Below are positions 1 through 9,440 of a stretch of 20,981 nt of DNA, in pieces (within the stretch, counting starts at the first letter, position 1; the number at the start of each line of letters is the position of its first letter). The translations under genes were made by a program, and so were the position numbers. This stretch comes from Entamoeba invadens IP1 (Eukaryota > Evosea > Mastigamoebida > Endamoebidae), in contig NW_004443536.1 in the NCBI RefSeq assembly GCF_000330505.1, positions 364,617 through 385,597 on the forward strand, in the 5' to 3' direction. The notes beneath the pieces were generated by a model. That model worked only from the letters and a program-made list of their open reading frames with translations. It did not search any database and was not told the origin of the DNA.

Positions 1-976
1 ACCCTGCAAATAAATCGAATAGAAGCTATACTGTATAGTAAGTAATTATAAATTTACTATAAAATATTTTTTCAAGACAGGTTTTTCCAAACGCGACAGC
101 TTTTTCGCATGACTGTAATATGAAAAAATAAAAAGTTTTGTTTGAATTATAAATTGGTATTTGGTTGTAAAATTAAAGTACATAAAACTTGATTAAAGGT
201 ATTTCAAAATATATGAATGCCATAAGTATGAAATAGAAATATTAATTATCTTGTTTTAACCCAAAAAAACAAGAAAGAATGTTTAAAATGTCATTAATTC
301 TTTTTTTTATGAATTTAATTTAGAATTTTTTTATCAACACCACTACAGTATTTATAACAAGAACAATCGAACTTCATTTTCAAATTATTCAATGTGTTTA
401 TTACAATAATAATTTTGTAATTCTATAAAATAAGCATAACCATTTCTATACAATCCATAATGACATTTCAATTTGATTTTATATTAAAGTTCCTTTTGAA
501 AATGTCATTCCTTAATTACAGTGATGAATACACAGGTTACATTATATTTAACCCATTATTTTGGATAAACAGTGTATCTCAATAATGAAATAAATGACAC
601 AATAATCTCATATTATATTTTTTTTGGAATTGAAGCTCATTTTTCACAATTCCTTTATTAATAGAAATGGTTCATTTATAAAGCAGTCAAAAATAAAAAT
701 TCAACATGTTTTATCCAAATAACATGATTCCATTTAAAAACATACCTTTTTTCATTTTTTAGTAATTTTTCATATTAATTAACATGTTGTAATCATGAAA
801 CGATTATCACACATATAAAGTGTGTTTGACCATATACAATCCACCATCACCCAATTTAATATCGATGATGATTGATTCAAACCTTCTTTCTTTTAAAATG
901 TCTTTTAAACAGCGCAAACACTTCCTTCACGAATACAACAACACTTTAATAGCAAAACTCAAAATCAACAAAAAGT
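1..976. other. AT-rich non-coding region downstream of the Sec24-like gene
   Basis: No open frame of credible length or composition was seen on either strand. The sequence is strongly A/T rich with homopolymer runs. Near the left edge (about 32-60) a TATAGTA / TACTATA pair forms a short inverted repeat of the kind that recurs in most gaps of this window. The right end is the 3' flank of the minus-strand gene that stops at 977. Confidence 0.6.
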
Positions 977-3420
977 TTATTTAACGTACAAACTATTGAG
1001 TTCCGAGATGAACATCTTAAACGACTTATTTTCGTCGACATCGAGCATACAATATCCCAACACTTCATAGTCTTCCCTTCCGATAATCAACTCGCTCATT
1101 ACAATTGGGTAGTTAACGTTCTCTTTCATCCTTTCCACAAACACTCCAACGCTATTCCCTTCCTTATGTATCTCCTTTTCTTGGCTCACAACAACAATTT
1201 TCATGAACGACAAAAAAACCACAGCAACTCCCTGCAGTGCTTTAATATTTTCTTTCTTCAATGGAATATACAGTTCCTCGCTTTCGCTTTGGTACGTCGC
1301 AAACGTGTAGACCTTCGGAAGAAATGTGTCGACTAAAAATGCCGGATCGCAGTCCAAAAGTACTCGTTGATATTGTGCGGACAAGTGTGGGTTCAGTGGG
1401 GAGTACATCGGCGACACCATCATATAATTCAATAACTTATACACCTGGAAAAACTGATGATGTTTCGCTGATAACGACATCATACATCTCTTTAAACGTT
1501 TCTTCAAATAAAATAACTCGGGGTGGCGGTATAACAGCGCCTGTGCTGTTCCTCCTATATTCAGTGTCGAGTAATATTCAACTAAACTCGGCGACAAGTC
1601 AAACCGCCGTGTTTCTATTCTATTCATTAATTTTACTATTTCAATACTATAAACTAATTATACGTTTACTTGTATGCGTATGGTAGTATAGTATATAACT
1701 CTTTTACTATATAATTATAGCTTGAATGTAAAATGGTATTTTTAATAATAAACTAAACTATTAAATACTAGTTAAAGATTATAATAAATATTTTCTATTG
1801 TATAGTACATATTTTGTCATAATTATACATTATAATAAAATAACTATTAAATATAGTACATAACAAACGCTTCGAATTGAAATTCCGTCCCTCCATATCT
1901 CAGAACGTCCTTATATATGAGTTGAAGGTACAACACAGTCTTTGCAGTACCTCTCTTTTGGTTGAATCTGAGAGAGATGAAGTGTCTTGAAAGTGGCGTG
2001 GATGGAGCGATCTTAAAAGTCCCCTTCTTTTTGAGTATCCCATCAGGAAGTTGGATGAAATCATTTTGTTCCATCGAAGTGTCTTCCACACTTATTTGCT
2101 TTGGGAAAATAAGTCGGACGTCGCCACCCTCCGTTCGTGGAAGGGTAATCTCCCTCACTCTTTTCATCACTCATTGTTTCATTTAAACCATATGTTATTA
2201 AATATGATTTTATTCTTTTATTCTATTTGCATTAACGGTGTTGAACAAAAAGTATAATAATGGTATATTATTAATAAAAAATAATTATCAAAGGTATTAA
2301 AATAGTATAATATCATTATACTATTTTGTATTGTATTATATATATAATAATAAACTATAAATAATAGTAAAAACAAACAATGTCTTGACCGCTGCATCAA
2401 GCGTGTTTGGTGTGTGTCTGTCCCACGCTTGTATAGACCCTCCATTGTTTCTAATAAACAAAAGAAGGGCTGGGAATGCCGCAGATTGGTACTTATCCGG
2501 GAACACAACGTGAACTGGAAAACGGATCTTTAAATCCATGGGTAATGTCCGAACCGAAGTTGCAACAAAAACGACAACTTGAGATTTGAGAGAACAGAAC
2601 GCATCCATTGTATTGATGACGTGGCAAAATCCATCCATTTTTGCGATTTGAGAAATTGACTCTTCAAAGGGAAGACGGAGATTGTCGATTTGAGTGAGAA
2701 GTTGAGGTGAAATTTTCTTTTTAAATAAAACCGAGGAAAACGAAACGGGAAGATCGTTGGTGGTGTTGAAATGAGGAACTTGAAGGATTTTGAGCCCATC
2801 GCTGCGTGTCGGGGAAAGAATGAAAAGAGTGTCGTGGGTGAAAAAGATCACCACAATTGGAGAAACGTCGGAGATTGAAGATATTGTTGATTTGATGAGA
2901 GGAAGTGCACCTGGGTCGAAATATAAAGAGCATAAAAATACTACACAATTGCTGATTGTTATTTTTTATACAAAGAACCTAATTAATCGTAAATTTATAT
3001 GCTTTAATGAAGTGTTGTTCCGCCCAGATTTTGTTTTAATCAATAATGAGTGATTAAGATTTAAAATACCAGAATGGCCTAATTGAAAAGCGTTTAAATT
3101 TTTGGAATATTCATTGGAAAAAACTCACAAACAAACTCCTTAAGTATTGAAGTCGTTGATGGGACACATAAAGAAACGTTGGAAGAATTGGGAATAAAGG
3201 TATCTGAATTCGTCTTTGATACGGGAAGAGGAGACCCGCAGTTGCAACAACAGACACATTCCACTGATCGGGCGTTGTACATATTGTCATAAAAGCCACA
3301 CTTTTTGCACATAACTGGAAGTGGTGATGGTTTTATGTTGGGTGGGTACGGTGTAAAAGTCAGTACATGTGGTAACAAGTCCTTTGGTGATGTGAAAAAA
3401 TAGTTTGAACCGCTCAACAT
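977..3420 (-). CDS. Sec24-like COPII coat protein, four exons (divergent, short)
   Basis: Sec24 is the cargo-binding subunit of the COPII coat that buds vesicles from the ER. Four minus-strand open segments carry its domains in the right order. Exon 1 (3420-3137) has a zinc finger: C38-K-K-C41, then C58-C-N-C61. Exon 2 (2951-2379) resembles the vWA-like trunk, with hydrophobic strands near 2945-2920 and 2860-2840 and an NGGSI motif late in the trunk. Exon 3 (2159-1869) resembles the beta-sandwich (LYLQLIYKD). Exon 4 (1646-977) resembles the helical and gelsolin-like domains (FLPKVYTF, then LYIPLKKENI) and ends as Sec24 does. Joining at GTTTGT donors, all phase 2, gives about 605 codons, short for the family (roughly 700-1000). 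The usual proline-rich N-terminus is missing. The start is the ATG at 3420; upstream is open to a stop near 3468 without another ATG. Intron 2's acceptor is weak, so a pseudogene is possible. Family assignment is by recalled domain patterns, not a search. Confidence 0.62.
1647..1868 (-). other. Predicted intron 3 of the Sec24-like gene
   Basis: The donor GTTTGTTATG begins at 1868 and the acceptor TTTATAG ends at 1647. Both are good Entamoeba-type sites, and both are phase 2, so the join keeps the frame. The length is 222 nt and the interior is AT-rich with several TATAGTA and ACTATA motifs. Confidence 0.6.
2160..2378 (-). other. Predicted intron 2 of the Sec24-like gene
   Basis: The donor GTTTGTTTTTA starts at 2378, right where the trunk-like coding sequence stops looking protein-like, and is phase 2. 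The only phase-matched acceptors are AAAAG ending at 2160 or GTGAG ending at 2154; neither is a TAG or CAG. The predicted length is 219 nt. The intron contains a 13-bp perfect inverted repeat (2299-2327). Confidence 0.4.
2299..2327. repeat. 13-bp perfect inverted repeat inside Sec24 intron 2
   Basis: The arms 2299-2311 and 2315-2327 are exact reverse complements with a 3-nt spacer. The arm contains the TAGTATA motif that recurs between genes in this window. Confidence 0.7.
2952..3136 (-). other. Predicted intron 1 of the Sec24-like gene
   Basis: The donor is GTTTGTTTG at 3136 and the best acceptor in phase is AATCAG ending at 2952, giving 185 nt. An overlapping second donor lies at 3132. The exon 1 frame stays open about 40 nt past the donor and then stops. 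The read-through residues (EFVCEFFPMNIP) also resemble the Sec24 linker before the trunk, so the exact boundary is uncertain. Confidence 0.45.
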
Positions 3421-3796
3421 CTGTTTGGTTCGAATTTGTGTATTTTTTCGTTCTTTAATAGTTTTTCTTATAAATATATATAACTAACAATATAACTATT
3501 TTTAATAGTTGATTCACAAATACGAAATATTTCTTTAAAAATTATTTTATTTTTTTAATAATAATTATACTATTAATATTATTATTCCATATCAAAATAA
3601 ATAAATGAAACTAATATTCAAAATATATTCTATTTAATCTATATTTTATTAATAATTCAATTGGTTAAATGTAATGTATATGTTATAATAAAAGTATAAT
3701 ATTCTTAACTTCAAATTTTTAAATATTTGTTCTATAAAATGTAACAATAGTATAAAGAACTATAAAATAATTCCATACCATTTGAAGCACCAATTG
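3421..3796. other. Divergent intergenic region between the Sec24-like and BspA-type genes
   Basis: AT-rich DNA with no open frame of interest. It must hold both promoters because the two flanking genes point away from each other. Several TATAGT/ACTATA-like motifs occur here. Confidence 0.55.
3757..3767 (+). promoter_or_regulatory. Possible GAAC and TATA-like core promoter of the BspA-type gene
   Basis: GAACT at 3757-3761 runs straight into TATAAAA, about 30 nt before the ATG at 3797. Entamoeba histolytica core promoters are known to use TATA-like, GAAC and initiator elements. In such AT-rich DNA a chance match is quite possible. Confidence 0.3.
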
Positions 3797-4696
3797 ATGA
3801 CGAGTTGCTTAGACAGTTACTCTTTGATGATTGTAAGTACCTATTTCAAACACCCCTCTGACTTTCTTAATATCATCCAAACAAATTCGAAACATCGCGA
3901 GTTACTCGACAAGTTCCATTACAACCCCATTCCTCTCAAAACGCTCTCCCTCTTTCCCAACTTATACACCCTTCACATCTACAATCAGACAGACCCGTTT
4001 TTGGACCATGTCGGAATATACCACATCGACTTCACAGTTTCCTTTGAAAAGTCGTTGTTTTATAAACGATTCTATAACGTCATTTTTTCTAAAATCTGTT
4101 TCACCCAAAGTGACTCGTTTGTTTTTGGGAAGATTTTTCGCGAGGGCATCACCTCGTTTGGTGAGTGTGCGTTCTCGATGTCGGACTTTGAGGTTTTGAA
4201 TTACGAGTTTTTAGATGAGGGTTTGTACAAGGGTTTCCAAAATTCGTGGGCCGTGGACATTTTTCCGCGGAGTGTCCGAGTATTTGGGAAACGGTGTTTT
4301 GAGAATAGTCGGCGGTTAAGGGTTGTGAGAATTCCGTCTTACGTTTTGGAGATTGGGAAATTTTGTTTTCAGAGTTGTTCGTCACTTGAATATGTTGAGG
4401 TATCTTCGAACATAACGATATTGCCCGAAAAGTGTTTTTATCGGTGTTGTAATTTGAAGATTTTTGTTGTGGTGGAACAAGAAGAAAAATACTCGAATTT
4501 GCGGATTGTAAAGGAACAATGCTTTGAGATGTGTTGTCAATTGAGTTTAGTTAAGTTGAGTGTGTCGGTACAAAAGATTGAAAAACGTGCTTTTGCGTGT
4601 TGCGAAATGTTGAGGGAGATTAAAATTTGCGGAAAAACAGTTGTTGATAAAGATGCGTTTGGGGAAAGCAAAACGACGAACGTCGTTTTTGTGTAA
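3797..4696 (+). CDS. BspA-type leucine-rich-repeat protein (LRR_5 family)
   Basis: This 299-aa protein carries irregular leucine-rich repeats of about 23 residues in its C-terminal half. The repeat pattern is an aromatic or hydrophobic core followed by a Cys-Phe step, for example IGKFCFQSCSSLEYVEV and LPEKCFYRCCNLKIFVV, then VKEQCFEMCCQLSLVKL and IEKRAFACCEMLREIKI. This CF...C..L pattern is typical of the BspA-like family that is greatly expanded in Entamoeba; some members reach the cell surface, and the role of most is unknown. The N-terminal 100 residues (MTSCLDSYSLMIVSTYF...) look like the conserved leader of Entamoeba members. I start at the ATG at 3797; the open frame begins 15 nt earlier only with TTG. 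No signal peptide or transmembrane helix is evident. The gene is intact and without introns. Confidence 0.85.
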   Translation: MTSCLDSYSLMIVSTYFKHPSDFLNIIQTNSKHRELLDKFHYNPIPLKTLSLFPNLYTLHIYNQTDPFLDHVGIYHIDFTVSFEKSLFYKRFYNVIFSKICFTQSDSFVFGKIFREGITSFGECAFSMSDFEVLNYEFLDEGLYKGFQNSWAVDIFPRSVRVFGKRCFENSRRLRVVRIPSYVLEIGKFCFQSCSSLEYVEVSSNITILPEKCFYRCCNLKIFVVVEQEEKYSNLRIVKEQCFEMCCQLSLVKLSVSVQKIEKRAFACCEMLREIKICGKTVVDKDAFGESKTTNVVFV

Positions 4697-5420
4697 TTGG
4701 GTGTTATTTCTTTTGTAAGTTTTGTTGTTAAATTTTAAAATAAGTTCAATTAAATTATCGAATTACTCATTAAAAACGTTAATTTTTTTGATTGAGTGAA
4801 CGATTTTTGAATTTTGAATACAACAAACTTTTTTTTATTCCATGAAAAATACCAAACTCTAAAAATAAATGTAGAGTTATAGTTAAAAGTACTATAAACA
4901 ACTATTAAATGTTATAAAAAAATCTTACACAACTTTATTTTAAATGAAAGAGAAACATGGCACAGTTTAAAAATATTTTGTGAAAATCTTTTTTTTTTGG
5001 TTTTTTTTTAAAACCCCCAAAAAAACAAATAAAAATCAATCGAATTATAGTACATATTAGTAAAACAATAGTAATGTACTAGTACCTTCCATGAAAAGCA
5101 ATACTCACAAGAGCGAACTTGAAAATACACCGTTTTTTCCAAATGAATAAAAGAGGCATAACAAGTGGTATAATTTCCACCAGTTTTTTCAATCAAAGTG
5201 TATTATATTTTATAATTAAAATGCTATAAATCTATTAATACACCATTTGTTCCACCACCCAAAAAGAACAAAGGAGGCATTTGATAGAAATAAGAAGCCA
5301 AAATGGAGAACATGCCGAAAGGAATTTGAATTGTTGAACAAGAAAAACAGAATCAAAGAAAAGAAAACATTTTTGAAATTCGTTCCAAAGTGAACTGGAA
5401 ATTCGATTGATTTAATACCA
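4697..5420. other. Intergenic region between the BspA-type and PH-domain genes
   Basis: AT-rich DNA without a convincing gene. It includes a T-tract/A-tract inverted region (about 4989-5028), a GTACTAGTAC palindrome near 5077-5086, and a 29-codon minus-strand frame (5310-5223) too short to call. The right end is the leader of the PH gene, with a GAACT at 5392-5396. Confidence 0.5.
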
Positions 5421-7586
5421 ATGTCGGACGACTTAAATGTATCTGTTCAGAGTCTTCAGCCGTCATTATTTGAAGCATGGGCGAAGAAGCAGGGAGGAAG
5501 TGTGAAGTCTTGGAAGAAGCGATGGTTTGTTTTGAAGCCGAACAAATTGTGGTATTTTACATCTAAGAGTGCGACAACAGCGACCGGGTATATAGAATTA
5601 AATAGTACCACACAAGTGGAGGAAGAGCCGACGATGAATGTTCCTGGTAAAAAGTTCTTCTTTTCTGTTTTATCACGCAATCAAAAAGGTGATCGGAAGT
5701 TTATATTATTTGTTGAGACTGAGATGTACCTTCATGAGTTTGTGAAGCGAATGAAAGATGTCATTTTAGCTCAACAAAAGTCCGTTCCAAAATCAGTACC
5801 TCAACAACAAATAGTTGAAGAGCAAATGTTAACTCCAGTCTCTATAAATGTCGACAAAGAAACTTTCCACCCCATCGAACAAAAAGTCGACGTCACATCA
5901 GAAGTTAAAACTCAATTCATGAAGAAAGAGGAGCCTCCACAGACTCTCCCCACACAACAAGATGAACTTCCTCCAACAGAACCTCCACACCTCGACCAAC
6001 AACAACAACAACCGTCACCTAATGACGGTCAACACCCCCCCACCGACAAAAAACAATTCGAACGTCCCAACAAACCCGCCCCAAGTGCCACGTCACGCCC
6101 CAAAAAGGGATGGGTCGTCACCCGTCCAACACTTTCCATGTCAAATGGCCAAGGCGCTCAAGCCGCTATTCAACAACAAAACGCGCAGATGACAACAGAA
6201 GGAACAACACTTAACAATCAAAATGTTCCAACAACTACCGTCCAAATGGACGATCAACACATCGCGAGCGCGCAAGCCACCGCGGAAGCGACGGCGAAGA
6301 TGCAACAAGAGCTTGAAGAGATCCGTCAGCGCGAGGAAGAGAAGCGCCTCGCGAAATTCAGACAACAACAAGAGGAGTACAAAAAACAGCAAGCGGAAGA
6401 GGAAAAGCGCCGCGCCGACATCGAAGAAGCCGAGCGGCAAAGTCAACTGAAGAAAGAGGAAGAACAACGCGCGAAAGATCAAGCGGAGATGCTCCGACAG
6501 CAACAGGAGTTATTCAAACAGCAAGAGCTCCAGCGAAAAATGGAAGAGGAAGAGGCGCAAAAGGCTGCGCAGGAGTCAGCGGGGGTAGCGGCCGTTCAAA
6601 ATGGAAAAGGACCCATGGCACGGGGTGACGGGGTAGCCGTTCCAAATGACACGGCACCCATGACACAGTGTGACGGGGTAGAGGAGAGAAGTGAAGACGA
6701 TTCCGAAGAAGAGAAGGTCGAAGGGGAAGACTTGACGTTGCAGAATGTGATAGCATTTGTCCAAGCGTTTGAATGGATAGATGAGAATGCGCAAGAATTT
6801 GTTCAATTATTTTACGACAACATTCCGCGGAGTTCCCCGACGAATATTACGGGGAGTGTCAATCCGAGTGGGAATGAGATTGTATTAAGGTGTACGTCAC
6901 CGGTTGATTCATTAAAAGAAGTTGTTGAATTTTTTAATCAAGTTGGATCGCCGACGACGGAGATCGGGAAGTTGGAGAGTCAAGCGAAGAGAGTTGGAGT
7001 GCTTGCGATAGAGACTTGGATCTCATTATCGGAGAAAGGTGGATGTGATGCGGGATGGGGGATTATAGCGGAACAAGACACGTTAGATATTATTAAAGAG
7101 ATCTCCGATATTTCTGAGATAGATTCAGTGGGGATCATTAAGTTGTGGTGCGAAACTAATGGCGTTGATTTTGTCCATCGATTTGGAAGAGATATGGGAG
7201 ACCAACCCCCTTATAATACGGAATTCTCTATGGATGTCAATGCTAACGACAAAGAGATGATCCAAAACGCAGCTGTTGCGTTTATGTTCCCCGACGTCCC
7301 TACAGACGTTGTAGAATGCGCGGAGGAGAACACAATGGTCAAGGTCGTCACGAGCGAAGAAGGCTTTGTCAAGTTCAGTGTCATCGTCGACAAGGCAAAA
7401 GAGGAACAAATCAAAAAGTGCATTGAAGCGAGAGGAGAAGACCCAACTAATGTACTCAACTTGAAGGATTTGCTCTCGATTAATATCGTGGGAATGGAGT
7501 ACACGTACTTGAATGATGGGTTCGGGTATGATGTGTATCAAGAGGGAGAGAAAATCACCGTTCAGTTCAGGCTGGGTTGTTTCTAA
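5421..7586 (+). CDS. PH-domain protein with Q/E-rich coiled coil
   Basis: The 721-aa protein begins with a pleckstrin-homology domain at about residues 15-118. The first strands read LFEAWAKKQG...WKKRWFVL, and K23, K32 and R34 followed by W-F-V fit the basic signature of phosphoinositide-binding PH domains. The usually invariant C-terminal helix tryptophan appears to be phenylalanine (F107). Residues about 120-285 are low-complexity and rich in Gln and Pro. Residues about 286-386 form a charged Q/E/K/R coiled coil, followed by a short internal repeat. Residues about 437-721 form a globular, acidic C-terminal domain that I do not recognise. A role at membranes, as a scaffold or signalling adaptor, is likely but inferred. 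The start is a true ATG. The coiled-coil part is more GC-rich than the flanks. Confidence 0.85.
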   Translation: MSDDLNVSVQSLQPSLFEAWAKKQGGSVKSWKKRWFVLKPNKLWYFTSKSATTATGYIELNSTTQVEEEPTMNVPGKKFFFSVLSRNQKGDRKFILFVETEMYLHEFVKRMKDVILAQQKSVPKSVPQQQIVEEQMLTPVSINVDKETFHPIEQKVDVTSEVKTQFMKKEEPPQTLPTQQDELPPTEPPHLDQQQQQPSPNDGQHPPTDKKQFERPNKPAPSATSRPKKGWVVTRPTLSMSNGQGAQAAIQQQNAQMTTEGTTLNNQNVPTTTVQMDDQHIASAQATAEATAKMQQELEEIRQREEEKRLAKFRQQQEEYKKQQAEEEKRRADIEEAERQSQLKKEEEQRAKDQAEMLRQQQELFKQQELQRKMEEEEAQKAAQESAGVAAVQNGKGPMARGDGVAVPNDTAPMTQCDGVEERSEDDSEEEKVEGEDLTLQNVIAFVQAFEWIDENAQEFVQLFYDNIPRSSPTNITGSVNPSGNEIVLRCTSPVDSLKEVVEFFNQVGSPTTEIGKLESQAKRVGVLAIETWISLSEKGGCDAGWGIIAEQDTLDIIKEISDISEIDSVGIIKLWCETNGVDFVHRFGRDMGDQPPYNTEFSMDVNANDKEMIQNAAVAFMFPDVPTDVVECAEENTMVKVVTSEEGFVKFSVIVDKAKEEQIKKCIEARGEDPTNVLNLKDLLSINIVGMEYTYLNDGFGYDVYQEGEKITVQFRLGCF
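6582..6674 (+). repeat. Imperfect tandem duplication inside the PH-protein gene
   Basis: Two adjacent in-frame units, 6582-6629 (48 nt) and 6630-6674 (45 nt), encode similar 16- and 15-residue peptides. Both start GVA and share a PM pair before a final D. The unit then restarts with GV at 6675. The repeat sits between the coiled coil and the C-terminal domain. Confidence 0.7.
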
Positions 7587-8255
7587 GAAGCACGCAGAAG
7601 GTCAAGTAAGTAAAAGTCGTTTATTCTTTGACTTTTTGTATAATTAATTTTACTATATGTATAAGATTTATTGTGTAAGAAAAAGGAATTAGTAAAGTAT
7701 AGTATGTAACTATAAAGAATTGTTTAAATCTTTATAGGTAGTAATAAAGTATTGGAATAATAAACCTCAATTAAACATTTTTTTCTTCATTACAAAAATA
7801 AACCCCGACACTACGTGACGGGATTGTAAAAAGTATGATTTATTAGTATCAACTCACTTGAATATTTGTCGTCGATGTTTCTTAAAACGATTCTTTGAGT
7901 ATCTTTTATTGCAGCGTTTTTATGTTTGAATGACATAATAGTCGCGAAGTCAATATTTTTTGAAATAGAAGTCTGGCCGGACTACTCGATCTGTGGGTCA
8001 AGAATGACCCACAGATCTGAAACTCTTTAAATACCATGGATCTTGTTATATATTAGAATTATAGTAAATTTTACTATTAAAGCAATTCACAAAAATCATA
8101 ATCAACTTTACAGTTCATATTTCAAGTTAAAAAATAGTATTAAAATAATTTAAATAATAATAAAAAATGACTTTGAAATCAACGAAACTTAGATAATTAT
8201 TTTATTATAAAAGATTTAATATAAAAATAGAAAAAAACGAACTGAACAATAGTTT
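7587..8255. other. Convergent intergenic region with hairpins
   Basis: The 3' flanks of the PH gene (plus) and the unknown 232-aa gene (minus) meet here. The region has no credible gene. It holds a strong 13-bp hairpin at 7988-8017 and a weaker imperfect hairpin around 7804-7822 (CCCG paired with CGGG). Confidence 0.55.
7988..8017. repeat. Perfect 13-bp hairpin in the convergent 3' region
   Basis: The arms GATCTGTGGGTCA (7988-8000) and its exact reverse complement (8005-8017) flank the loop AGAA. This is GC-richer than its surroundings. It lies 402 nt after the PH-gene stop and about 240 nt beyond the stop of the opposing gene. A just-upstream segment, AGTCTGGCCGGACT, is a second near-palindrome. 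Confidence 0.75.
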
Positions 8256-8954
8256 TTAATAATAAAAAGAATTAGAATAGTTTTGAATAAATCCTTGTTC
8301 TTCGTCACTGAACATTTGATTGCCAAAATGAAAGCTCCAATTTAATTGAGTTTTTTCAAAGAAAGTCTGAGTAGAGTCCACACTTGCAGAAACGTCTAAT
8401 ACATTTTGTTCTTCTTTTTGAATGAATTGTGGCTTGTATTTAATGGAGATGACTTGATAATTGTTAATGGTATACATTTCCATTAGTATATCATCTCTTT
8501 CACTCACACAAGCGATTCCTTGAACAAACTTATTGACTAAGTTGTGTAATTTTTTGCCTTGTTTATTGATCCAGTTTGCTTCATAAATCATTTCGTTATA
8601 AGTTATAGACTTGACATTTCCTCGTTTGGATTGAGTGATTTGACTCACCGATGTTTCAAGAAGAGACAGAACAATGGTCTTTGTCTTGTTATTCGGTAAA
8701 ATAGCACTTGTTTGCCATAGAGTATTTCCATTTGAAAATTGTATCTGAAGTATGTCCACTTCTTGAATCAAGTGAACTTTTTGTTTTGGCTTCTCAATCA
8801 ATAGATTGTAACCATTTTTTAACAGAAAATATAACAGTCCAAATGTTTGATAAACTTGATGCTTTTGTTTATTCAATTTTGAAGTGGTTGAAATGAGATA
8901 TTGAGATGGTTCATCTCTGTATGCATACGATAAAGTATGAGAGTTAATACTCAT
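8256..8954 (-). CDS. Hypothetical protein, family not recognised
   Basis: The frame encodes 232 aa from the ATG at 8954. It is open 15 nt further upstream but only to a TTG. The sequence looks like a real soluble protein, with alternating hydrophobic strands and charged loops (for example YQTFGLLYFLLKNGYNLLIE, then later DILMEMYTINNYQVISIKYK) and an acidic, Asn/Gln- and Phe-rich C-terminus ending NSFYY. It has a single cysteine and no signal peptide or membrane helix. A TTTTAG lies just before the start codon, so an upstream exon ending at an intron acceptor is possible, though I found no clear donor. I cannot assign a function. The gene converges with the PH gene. Confidence 0.6.
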   Translation of the reverse strand: MSINSHTLSYAYRDEPSQYLISTTSKLNKQKHQVYQTFGLLYFLLKNGYNLLIEKPKQKVHLIQEVDILQIQFSNGNTLWQTSAILPNNKTKTIVLSLLETSVSQITQSKRGNVKSITYNEMIYEANWINKQGKKLHNLVNKFVQGIACVSERDDILMEMYTINNYQVISIKYKPQFIQKEEQNVLDVSASVDSTQTFFEKTQLNWSFHFGNQMFSDEEQGFIQNYSNSFYY

Positions 8955-9185
8955 TAAAGCTAAAATCAATGTATATCAGAGTTTCAGATGAGACATTTTC
9001 TAGTGTTTTTCGCCAAGTACATAACATCTATAGCCTTAGTTTAAAAATACGAGGCACTGACTCTGTTTTTCTATATTTTTATAGTAAAACAACTATAATA
9101 AATGGTATTACACTATGGCCAAGGCATACTTTAATTGTAATACTAATAAACGGGAAGTGTCCGTAAAGAGGTGCTAATTTCCCTA

Positions 9186-9213
9186 TGCCGTACGATGCCG
9201 TACGGTGTCGTAA
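9186..9213. repeat. Three degenerate copies of a 10-mer
   Basis: TGCCGTACGA, TGCCGTACGG and TGTCGTAA follow one another. The copies contain the palindromic core CCGTACGG or CGTACG, and are GC-rich against an AT-rich background. Confidence 0.6.
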
Positions 9214-9380
9214 TCAAATTTTTATGCTAAAATCCCGACGTTCTCATGAAGCATCGGCTGATATTAGCTATTTTTTTAATTTCTACGTTTGCCATAGAAA
9301 ATAAGTTTGTATAAGATCTATTTATACTGATCCCACAACTTATTATTATACCATATTTTACCATAGAGACATGTGAATAT

Positions 9381-9440
9381 AGTATAAAATAGTATAAAAT
9401 AGTATAATATAATATAATGTAATTTAATATAATATAATGT
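9381..9440. repeat. Decanucleotide AT-rich tandem repeat
   Basis: Six units with a 10-nt period: AGTATAAAAT twice, AGTATAATAT, AATATAATGT, AATTTAATAT and AATATAATGT. The last units abut the transposon and overlap its left target-site duplication. Confidence 0.7.

Noticed and set aside
1261..1686. 141-codon plus-strand open frame
   Set aside because: It lies opposite the Sec24-like exon 4, whose residues match a known domain; this frame is its shadow.
2218..2508. Minus-strand frame running through Sec24 intron 2
   Set aside because: It overlaps the trunk exon in another frame and then becomes Tyr/Ile/Asn-rich AT translation. I tested it as an internal exon and found no usable second donor.
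4989..5028. T-rich/A-rich inverted stretch with GG and CCCCC
   Set aside because: It can pair, but it is low-complexity homopolymer sequence expected in such AT-rich DNA.
5223..5310. 29-codon minus-strand frame ending LGGGTNGVLIDL
   Set aside because: It begins with an ATG and looks oddly protein-like, but it is short, sits in the PH-gene leader and has no visible continuation or splice sites.
7960..8040. tRNA-like or other structured RNA gene
   Set aside because: The single hairpin does not extend to a cloverleaf and no T-loop or acceptor stem could be placed.
8969..9166. 65-codon plus-strand frame starting MYIRVSDETF
   Set aside because: No family resemblance, and it occupies the promoter side of the minus-strand gene; it could be a relic but the evidence is too thin.
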